From the NCBI GenBank assembly GCA_964195335.1, contig CAXMPC010000040.1, positions 1 through 7,032 of the forward strand: a stretch of DNA of 7,032 nt, in the 5' to 3' direction. The translations under genes were made by a program, and so were the position numbers. The notes below the pieces were generated by a model that saw only the letters and a list, made by a program, of their open reading frames with translations, searched no databases and had not been told where the DNA came from. This DNA is from QNFN01 sp964195335. Lineage in GTDB: Bacteria; Pseudomonadota; Gammaproteobacteria; QNFN01. Shown piece after piece: positions 1 to 5,408 of the stretch (the first letter of the stretch is position 1; every line of letters starts with the position of its first letter).

Positions 1-2
1 CG

Positions 3-941
3 GCGGTGCGGGTCGCCCACGGGCAGATGCCCGAACGCGAGCTCGAGCAGGTGATGCTCGACTTCTACCACCGCCGCTTCCAGGTGCTGGTCTGTACGAC
101 CATCATCGAGAGCGGCATCGACGTGCCGAGCGCCAATACCATCATCATGGATCGCGCCGACCGCCTCGGCCTAGCCCAGTTGCACCAGTTACGCGGCCGC
201 GTCGGCCGCTCGCATCACCGCGCCTACGCCTACCTGATCGTGCCCGAGCGTAAGGCGATGACCGCCGACGCCATCAAGCGGTTGGAAGCGATCGCCTCGC
301 TCGAGGAACTCGGAGCCGGTTTCCTGCTTGCCACCCACGACCTCGAGATCCGGGGCGCCGGAGAACTGCTCGGTGAAGGCCAGAGCGGCCAGATCGAGCA
401 GGTCGGCTTCAGCTTTTACATGGAGATGCTCGAGCGTGCCGTGCAGGCGTTGAAATCGGGCCGGATCCCGGAACTCGAGAAACCGCTGCATCACGGTCCC
501 GAAGTCGAACTGCACGTCCCGGCACTGTTGCCCGAGGACTACCTGCCGGACGTCAACCTGCGCCTGATCTTCTACAAGCGTATCAGCGGCGCGGCCGATG
601 GCATGGCGCTCCGTGATCTGCAGGTGGAGATGATCGACCGCTTCGGCCTGTTGCCGGAGCCGGCCAAGACGCTGTTCGAGATCAGCGCATTGAAGCAGCG
701 CGCCACGCCGCTCGGCATCCGCCGTATCGAGGCCGGCCCGGAAGGTGGGCAACTCATCTTCGACGAGGCGCCGGAGATCGACCCGGCCCGACTGGTCGAA
801 CTGATCCAGAAGGAGGCGCACACCTACCGCCTGGTCGACGGCCAGCGCCTGCGCTTCTCCCAGCCCCTGGCCTCGATCAAGGACCGGGTGCAGGCGGTGG
901 ATACCCTCCTCGACCGGCTGCGTCCGGCACAGGCGGCCTGA
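3..941 (+). CDS. mfd: Transcription-repair coupling factor Mfd, C-terminal part (5' end outside window)
   Basis: Mfd is a cytoplasmic ATP-dependent DNA translocase. It removes RNA polymerase stalled at lesions and recruits UvrA for transcription-coupled nucleotide excision repair. The reading frame is open from the window edge (first whole codon at base 3), so this is the last 312 residues or so of a protein that is about 1150 residues in E. coli. Visible parts in order: helicase motif V (VLVCTTIIESGIDVPSANT, residues about 28-46), motif VI (QLRGRVGRSHH, about 62-72), then the translocation segment (HDLEIRGAGELLGEGQSGQI, about 112-131). The C-terminal TRCF domain follows, with the typical VNLRLIFYKRI and IDRFGLLPEPA stretches (about 185-220). 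The match to Mfd is near continuous, including the RVAHGQM start of the fragment. The gene ends in TGA, 23 bases before the csiV-like start on the same strand, so the two are probably co-transcribed. The apparent GTG at base 6 is internal and not a start. Confidence 0.97.
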   Translation, partial: AVRVAHGQMPERELEQVMLDFYHRRFQVLVCTTIIESGIDVPSANTIIMDRADRLGLAQLHQLRGRVGRSHHRAYAYLIVPERKAMTADAIKRLEAIASLEELGAGFLLATHDLEIRGAGELLGEGQSGQIEQVGFSFYMEMLERAVQALKSGRIPELEKPLHHGPEVELHVPALLPEDYLPDVNLRLIFYKRISGAADGMALRDLQVEMIDRFGLLPEPAKTLFEISALKQRATPLGIRRIEAGPEGGQLIFDEAPEIDPARLVELIQKEAHTYRLVDGQRLRFSQPLASIKDRVQAVDTLLDRLRPAQAA

Positions 942-964
942 CCCGCGCCGTACGGCAGGCTAGA

Positions 965-1798
965 ATGGCCTCCATGCTTCGTATCATCTACCTGCTTGTG
1001 CTGGTCCTGGCCTGGCCGACAGTCGCTTCGGCCGCTCCGCGCTGGTTCGATCTCGAGGTGCTGGTGTTCGCCCGTGACGGGATGCCAAGGGGCAGCGAGA
1101 AGTGGCCCGAGTTTCCGGAACTTCCGGATACCACGAAGGCACGCCCACCCGCATCCGGCAGCGCGCCGCTACGGCTCTCGAACTCGGCCGACCGCCTGCG
1201 CCGCCAGCCGGGTCATACAGTGCTGCTGCATACCGCCTGGCGACGACCGGTAGGCAGCCAGAAACAGGCGCCGTGGATACGGCTGACCGATGCGCCGGAC
1301 GCGACCACGGCGGCTACCCTCGACGGCATGGTCCGCCTCAGCGTCCGCCGTTACCTGCACCTCGATCTCGACCTGGTGGTGACGCGCGAAGTCGAGGTGG
1401 CCATTACCGAAGAACCCGTAACAGGTACTGTCGCCATCCCTCTGGCCGAGCCTGCCGCCACTCCAGCCACGGTCACCACGCCAAGTGCCGCCCCCGCGCC
1501 TGCCGTGACCTACACGCGGGTTCGGCAACCGTTCCGGATGATCGACAGTCGCCGCATGCGCAGCGACGAGGTGCACTACGTGGACCATCCCGCGTTCGGC
1601 GTGCTGGTGTTGGCGACGGCCTACCACCCACCGGTGCCGGCCGAACCGGCAGAAGCCGCTGTTCCGACGACGGTCACCAGCGGAGACGGTGACGCCGCAG
1701 CGGCGAAGACAACGACCTCGGCTGCGCCTGCGGCGAAGGCTCCCGGCGCCACTCCCGCGCCGGCCGCGACAACACCTCCGCCGCCCACCAAGCCCTAA
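965..1798 (+). CDS. csiV: CsiV-family periplasmic peptidoglycan-associated protein
   Basis: The predicted protein has 277 residues. A Sec signal peptide is clear: a hydrophobic core at residues 6-20, then ASA, with cleavage likely after Ala23. The mature start WFDLEVLVFAR with a following W47, the LLHTAW block (87-92), the RYLHLDLDLVV segment (129-139) and the C-terminal MRSDEVHYVDHPAFGVLVLA block (198-217) fit the CsiV family. CsiV was described in Vibrio as a peptidoglycan-binding protein that activates a penicillin-binding-protein step of wall assembly. A position just downstream of mfd also fits the family's usual place. Residues 160-180 and everything after about 222 are Ala/Pro/Thr-rich and probably disordered. 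ATG at 965 has a GGCAGG-like site 5 bases upstream; ATG at 974 is a possible alternative and gives a shorter n-region. The family call is from remembered motifs, and function in this organism is inferred. Confidence 0.8.
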   Translation: MASMLRIIYLLVLVLAWPTVASAAPRWFDLEVLVFARDGMPRGSEKWPEFPELPDTTKARPPASGSAPLRLSNSADRLRRQPGHTVLLHTAWRRPVGSQKQAPWIRLTDAPDATTAATLDGMVRLSVRRYLHLDLDLVVTREVEVAITEEPVTGTVAIPLAEPAATPATVTTPSAAPAPAVTYTRVRQPFRMIDSRRMRSDEVHYVDHPAFGVLVLATAYHPPVPAEPAEAAVPTTVTSGDGDAAAAKTTTSAAPAAKAPGATPAPAATTPPPPTKP

Positions 1799-1804
1799 CC
1801 CTCT

Positions 1805-2560
1805 TCAGTGCTGGTGTTTGAGGTCGATCTGTACGACCTCGTGCAGCAGCGCTCGCACCTGCTCCATGCCGGTCTTCAGGTTGGTATTGATCTCGTCCAT
1901 GCTGATCACGCCCGGTACACGGCCAGCGGCCCGGTTGGCGACCACGGCGCAGGCCGCGTAGCAGAGATCGAGTTCACGGGCGAGGACCGCCTCGGGCATC
2001 CCGGTCATGCCGACCAGGTCGCAGCCGTCGGCCGCCATGCGGTCGATTTCGGCGGCGGTCTCGAGTCGCGGTCCCTGGGTCGCGCCATAGACGCCGTCGC
2101 TGCGCGGATCGACACCGGCCCGGTTACCGGCCTCGATCAGCGCCTGGCGCAGCACGCCACAATAGGGTTCGGTGAAATCGACATGGGTAACCGGCTGCTG
2201 ATCGCCGTCATAGAAGGTGTGGGCGCGGCCGTAGGTGTAATCGATCACCTGGTCGGGAATCGCCAGGACGCCCGGTGTCATGTCGTCACGGATACCGCCA
2301 ACCGCAGCGACCGCGAGAATGTGGCGCACACCGATGTGCTGCAGGGCCCAGAGGTTGGCGCGGTAGTTCACTCGATGCGGGGGGATGGTGTGGCCGCGGC
2401 CGTGGCGCGGCAGAAACACCACCTTGGAACCGCACAGTTCGCCGTGGGTCAGCGGTCCCGACGGTTCGCCATAGGGCGTCTGCACCATTTCGCGCCGGGT
2501 GATGGTCAGCGTCTCGAGCGAAGTCAGGCCGGTGCCGCCGATGATCGCGAGTGTGGTCAC
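1805..2560 (-). CDS. mtiP: S-methyl-5'-thioinosine phosphorylase (PNP/MTAP family)
   Basis: This 251-residue cytoplasmic enzyme belongs to the trimeric purine nucleoside/methylthioadenosine phosphorylase family. Phosphate-site features are present: AIIGGTG (5-11), PRHG (51-54) and PPHRVNYRANLWAL (60-73). The purine-side loop GATQGPRLET (159-168) and GMTGMPEA (184-191) are also intact. MTA phosphorylases carry Asp residues in a TDYD-type stretch that read a 6-amino group. Here that place is VVANRAAG, with Asn209, as in 6-oxopurine enzymes and as I recall for the Pseudomonas aeruginosa methylthioinosine phosphorylase. The likely reaction is therefore methylthioinosine plus phosphate to hypoxanthine plus 5-methylthioribose-1-phosphate, fed by an MTA deaminase not in this window. 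The start is GTG at 2560-2558, with AGGAG 6 bases upstream. It is the last gene of the minus-strand cluster, 25 bases after hpt. Homologues are often labelled MTA phosphorylase, and the substrate call is inferred. Confidence 0.88.
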   Translation of the reverse strand: MTTLAIIGGTGLTSLETLTITRREMVQTPYGEPSGPLTHGELCGSKVVFLPRHGRGHTIPPHRVNYRANLWALQHIGVRHILAVAAVGGIRDDMTPGVLAIPDQVIDYTYGRAHTFYDGDQQPVTHVDFTEPYCGVLRQALIEAGNRAGVDPRSDGVYGATQGPRLETAAEIDRMAADGCDLVGMTGMPEAVLARELDLCYAACAVVANRAAGRVPGVISMDEINTNLKTGMEQVRALLHEVVQIDLKHQH

Positions 2561-2566
2561 GGAGGT

Positions 2567-2571
2567 CTCCT
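2567..2571 (-). promoter_or_regulatory. Ribosome binding site of the methylthioinosine phosphorylase gene
   Basis: On the minus strand AGGAG is followed by six bases (ACCTCC) and the GTG start at 2560. It is the best Shine-Dalgarno match in the cluster and decides the GTG start. GGAG and the following CTCC could pair with each other (2-base loop), but such a short hairpin is unlikely to matter. Confidence 0.75.
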
Positions 2572-2585
2572 AAGGCAGATGAGAA

Positions 2586-3152
2586 TCAGTGGCCGGCCAC
2601 GGCGTAGATGCCGGGTGCGCCGCGCAGGTAGCCACCGTAGTCCATGCCGTAGCCGAACAGGTAGCGGTCGGGAAGCTCGAGACCGACATAGTCGGCACGG
2701 ATGTCAGCGACACGCTGGCGGCGCTTCTCGACCAGCACCGCGCTCTGCACCTTGGCCGCTCCGGCCGCGCGGCAAGCGTCGACGATCGCCTGCAGCGTCC
2801 ATCCTTCGTCGAGAATGTCGTCGATCACCAGCACATCACGTCCGGTGAGCGGCAGCACCGGACGGTGCAGCCACTCGAGTTCACCGCCCTCGGTCGTCTC
2901 GCGGTAGCGCGATACCTGCAGGTAGTCGAGTTGGAACGGGAAATCGAGGCGCGACACCAGCAGCCCGGCTGGCACCATACCGCCAGTCATGACCGCGAGC
3001 AGCAGTGGGTTGCGATCGCCGAGAGCGTGGCTGATAGCGTCAGCCATCCTTGCCAGTGCCGCATCAACGACCTCGACGCTGGCGAGTCGTTCGGCACGTT
3101 GGCGTGCCGTGCGGGCCTGCCCGGGGTCGAGACCGGCCACGATCGCGTTCAA
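2586..3152 (-). CDS. hpt: Hypoxanthine(-guanine) phosphoribosyltransferase, TTG start
   Basis: This 188-residue cytoplasmic salvage enzyme joins hypoxanthine (and perhaps guanine) to PRPP to give IMP (GMP). The PRPP-binding signature of type I phosphoribosyltransferases is seen as VLVIDDILDEGWTL (107-120). The acidic pair is D111-D112, and D115 is in the position of the catalytic base Asp137 of human HPRT. The flexible-loop region SRYRETTEGGELEW (81-94) and the purine-side segment ADYVGLELPDRYLFGYGMDY (153-172) also match HPRT. The protein resembles the 185-residue Pseudomonas-type Hpt from end to end. The start is inferred as TTG at 3152-3150, because the frame is closed by a stop at 3185-3183 and no ATG occurs until about residue 36. 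A GTG at codon 5 (3140-3138) is the alternative. The TTG overlaps the mscS stop (TTGA), and the upstream Shine-Dalgarno is weak, so translation probably depends on coupling. It precedes the enzyme that makes its substrate, hypoxanthine. Confidence 0.9.
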   Translation of the reverse strand: MNAIVAGLDPGQARTARQRAERLASVEVVDAALARMADAISHALGDRNPLLLAVMTGGMVPAGLLVSRLDFPFQLDYLQVSRYRETTEGGELEWLHRPVLPLTGRDVLVIDDILDEGWTLQAIVDACRAAGAAKVQSAVLVEKRRQRVADIRADYVGLELPDRYLFGYGMDYGGYLRGAPGIYAVAGH

Positions 3153-4270
3153 CCCGGGGCGACCGGGATCCCGCCGCCCGGCTCAGGATGGACGGTGACG
3201 CCATCGGGCAGGTGCAGCGTCGAGGTCGGGAAGGCGATCTCGGCGCCATGGCCGACGATGATGTCGCTGATCCGCAGCAGCACGTCGTGCTTGACCTCGT
3301 GGTAACGCACCCACTGGGTCGTCCTGGTGAAGGTGTAGACGAAGAAGTCGATCGACGACGCGGCGAACTTGTTGAAGTTGACGATCAGCGTCTGGCTGCT
3401 GTCGATCTCCGGATGCGCTCGCAGCATCGTGCGGACGTCATTGACGATCGCATCCATCTTGCCGACATCGTCGTAGCGGATGCCGATGGTCTCGTAGATC
3501 CGCCGGTGACTCATGCGCGACGGGTTGATCACCGCGATGGTGGTAAAGGTCGCGTTGGGAACGTAGATCGGGCGCTTGTCGAAGCTGCGTATCCGGGTCA
3601 GGCGCCAGCCGATCTCCTCCACCGTGCCCTCGATCTGGCGATCCGGCGACTGGATCCAGTCGCCCACCGCGAACGGCCGGTCGAGGTAGATCATCAGGCC
3701 ACCGAAAAAGTTGGCCAGCAGATCCTTGGCGGCGAAGCCGATGGCGATGCCGCCTATGCCACCGAAGGCGAGCACTCCGGAGATGCTGAAGCCGAGGGTC
3801 TGCAGCATCACCAGGCCGGCGGTGATCAGGATCGAGACGCGGGTCAGCTTGCCGATGGCATCGACCGTAGTGCGGTCGTACGGCTTTTCGTCGGCATCGT
3901 GCAACGCGACGATGTTGCTCTCGATCCCGCGCACCAGGCGGATCAGGAACCAGGCAATGGCCGCGATCACGCCGATGTCGCGTAATGGGCCGACGGCCCC
4001 GAACAACTCGACGCCGGTCGCGGCACCGACGATCTCGGCGGCGAATGTGATGCCGACCACCCAGATCAGCAGGGTCAGCGGACGCCGCAAGGCGTCGATC
4101 AGAGCGTCGTCCCATAGATTGGCCGTCGCCTCGGCCCGGTGGTAGATCCGCGCCAGTACCCGTTTCTGCACGAAGTCGAGCAGCAGGGCGAGGAAAACGA
4201 CGATGAATGCCTGCAACACCCAGTGGAAGGTCTCCTGGTGGATGTCGAGGGAGTCGAGAAATTCGGGCAT
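3149..4270 (-). CDS. MscS-family mechanosensitive channel, YnaI-like
   Basis: This inner-membrane channel opens under membrane tension and releases solutes on osmotic downshock. The 373-residue protein has about five membrane segments (roughly residues 16-35, 64-84, 98-114, 142-161 and the pore helix 163-190). This fits YnaI (343 residues in E. coli) rather than the three-segment MscS. The pore helix and exit read GGIGGIAIGFAAKDLLANFF then IYLDRPFAVGDWI. The beta domain follows with SPDRQIEGTVEEIGWR (208-223), FDKRPIYVPNATF (230-242) and NPSRMSHRRI (249-258), all close to YnaI. The C-terminal domain ends near HGAEIAFPTSTLHL (341-354), with a short Gly/Pro tail. The position I would align with YnaI's pore Met is Phe179. 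ATG at 4270 has only a weak GAGA site upstream. The gene follows nagZ after 91 bases, where a possible own promoter sits, and overlaps hpt by four bases. Confidence 0.93.
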   Translation of the reverse strand: MPEFLDSLDIHQETFHWVLQAFIVVFLALLLDFVQKRVLARIYHRAEATANLWDDALIDALRRPLTLLIWVVGITFAAEIVGAATGVELFGAVGPLRDIGVIAAIAWFLIRLVRGIESNIVALHDADEKPYDRTTVDAIGKLTRVSILITAGLVMLQTLGFSISGVLAFGGIGGIAIGFAAKDLLANFFGGLMIYLDRPFAVGDWIQSPDRQIEGTVEEIGWRLTRIRSFDKRPIYVPNATFTTIAVINPSRMSHRRIYETIGIRYDDVGKMDAIVNDVRTMLRAHPEIDSSQTLIVNFNKFAASSIDFFVYTFTRTTQWVRYHEVKHDVLLRISDIIVGHGAEIAFPTSTLHLPDGVTVHPEPGGGIPVAPG

Positions 4271-4314
4271 GTAGGGTCTCGTGGCGGTTCCGTCGCCAGA
4301 CGCAATGGTCGGAA

Positions 4315-4320
4315 ATTATA
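4315..4320 (-). promoter_or_regulatory. Candidate -10 box (TATAAT) of an internal promoter before mscS
   Basis: A perfect TATAAT lies on the minus strand in the 91-base gap between nagZ and mscS. Transcription would start near 4308, leaving a leader of about 38 bases. With 16-18 base spacing the -35 region has no good match (for example CTGGTG), so the promoter is weak or needs an activator or another sigma factor. Such AT-rich sequence is rare in this GC-rich window, which is the main reason to list it. Confidence 0.4.
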
Positions 4321-4322
4321 CC

Positions 4323-4338
4323 GGCGCGTTGTCGCGCC
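4323..4338 (-). other. GC-rich hairpin after nagZ (possible weak terminator or operator)
   Basis: A perfect 6-base stem with a 4-base loop (GGCGCG, ACAA, CGCGCC on the minus strand) starts 23 bases after the nagZ stop. It ends two bases before the TATAAT. No uridine run follows, only TATAATTT, so intrinsic termination would be poor. The same inverted repeat falls in the spacer of the candidate promoter, so it could instead be a protein-binding site. Confidence 0.3.
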
Positions 4339-4361
4339 ACCAGACAACTACCATGTACGGA

Positions 4362-5408
4362 TCACAGGTCGATGTCGAGCAGCGGTTCGCGCTCGAGGCC
4401 GGCAAGCAGCCGCACCGCGTCGCGCCAGCGGGTGGATCGGCGCAGGCGGGCCGGGTCGACCGGGTGCTTGCCGTGCAGTCGCACCCGGCGCAGCTGGGCC
4501 ACCGGATCGACATGGCCGTTCAGGGTGGCCAGCACCTCGGCCACCGCCTCGGGGGCGTTGCAGACCAGGAGCATGTCGCAGCCGGCATCGAGCGCCGTCC
4601 TGGCGCGCGCGCCGTAACCACCCACCTCGCCGGCACCGGCCATGCTCAGGTCGTCGCTGAAAACCACGCCCTGGAAGCCGAGTCGTTGGCGCAGCACCTC
4701 GTGCAGCCAGAACGACGAGTAGGTGGCGGGCAACAGCGCAACGTGGCTGTAGAGAATATGTGCGCTCATGATCCCGGGGACACCCGCAGCGACCAGGCGT
4801 TCGAACGGGACCAGGTCACTGGAGGCAATATCGGCGTAGGACCGCCGGTCCTCGGGCAGGGTCAGGTGAGAGTCCTCGCCAACGCCACCGTGACCAGGGA
4901 AATGCTTGGCCACCGCGGCCATCCCGGCGGCGTGCATGCCATGCATGTAGGCGATCGCCAGTTCGGCGACGGTATCCGGGCTGCGGCCGAAGGCACGGTC
5001 GCCGATCACGCCACCGCCCTGCCGTCCCAGGTCGAGCACCGGCGCAAAGCTGAAGTCGACACCGACCGCGCGCAGTTCGCTCGCCATCACCCAGCCGGCC
5101 TCCTCGGCCAGGTGCAACGCACGCGTCCGATCCTGCCGATAGCAGTCCCCGAGGCAGGCCACCGGTGGCAGGCGGGTAAAACCCTCGCGGAATCGCTGCA
5201 CCCGTCCACCCTCGTGGTCGACCGCGACCAGCAGGTGGGTCTTGCGCAGGGCGTGGATCTCCGTGACCAGGTCGGCGATCTGTTCCGGTGCCTGGTAGTT
5301 GCGTGCGAACAGAATCACGCCGCCCACCAACGGGTGCGCCAGCCGCTCACGCTCGAGGTCGGTCAGCGCGGCCCCGGCGACATCGACCATCAATGGCCCG
5401 AGACTCAT
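4362..5408 (-). CDS. nagZ: Beta-N-acetylglucosaminidase NagZ (glycoside hydrolase family 3)
   Basis: NagZ is a cytoplasmic enzyme of cell-wall recycling. It removes GlcNAc from GlcNAc-1,6-anhydroMurNAc and its peptides, giving anhydromuropeptides that in many Gram-negatives also signal to AmpR for beta-lactamase induction. The 348-residue length is typical of the short single-domain Gram-negative form. Visible: GPLMVDVAG start (4-12), VDHEGGRVQRF (63-73), and VAKHFPGHGGVGEDSH (166-181) with the substrate-binding KH and the mobile Asp179-His181 acid/base dyad. The nucleophile motif is GVVFSDDLSMAGA (247-259), with Asp252 in the nucleophile place of the GH3 pattern. No signal peptide is present, as expected. 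The ATG at 5408 overlaps the stop of the upstream response-regulator gene (ATGA) and has no strong Shine-Dalgarno site, which suggests translational coupling. In Pseudomonas nagZ also lies near the methylthioinosine phosphorylase gene. Confidence 0.96.
   Translation of the reverse strand: MSLGPLMVDVAGAALTDLERERLAHPLVGGVILFARNYQAPEQIADLVTEIHALRKTHLLVAVDHEGGRVQRFREGFTRLPPVACLGDCYRQDRTRALHLAEEAGWVMASELRAVGVDFSFAPVLDLGRQGGGVIGDRAFGRSPDTVAELAIAYMHGMHAAGMAAVAKHFPGHGGVGEDSHLTLPEDRRSYADIASSDLVPFERLVAAGVPGIMSAHILYSHVALLPATYSSFWLHEVLRQRLGFQGVVFSDDLSMAGAGEVGGYGARARTALDAGCDMLLVCNAPEAVAEVLATLNGHVDPVAQLRRVRLHGKHPVDPARLRRSTRWRDAVRLLAGLEREPLLDIDL

Noticed and set aside
189..821. 210-codon frame antisense to mfd
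   Set aside because: The mfd frame is unmistakable, and the antisense product has no recognisable motif.
1786..1818. Bidirectional intrinsic terminator between csiV and the phosphorylase gene
   Set aside because: The stem is short with a bulge, the loop is about 16 bases and there is no U-tract on either strand.
1808..2848. 346-codon plus-strand open frame across the phosphorylase and hpt genes
   Set aside because: It is antisense to two well-supported enzymes, and its composition is a mirror of them. There is no ribosome site or family match.
3164..3173. CGGGATCCCG palindrome just upstream of hpt
   Set aside because: It is a 10-base palindrome with no loop, inside the mscS C-terminal Gly/Pro codons. 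It is explained by coding composition.
3438..4340. 300-codon minus-strand frame within the mscS gene
   Set aside because: It is an out-of-frame shadow, extremely Arg/His-rich. The mscS frame has continuous family similarity.
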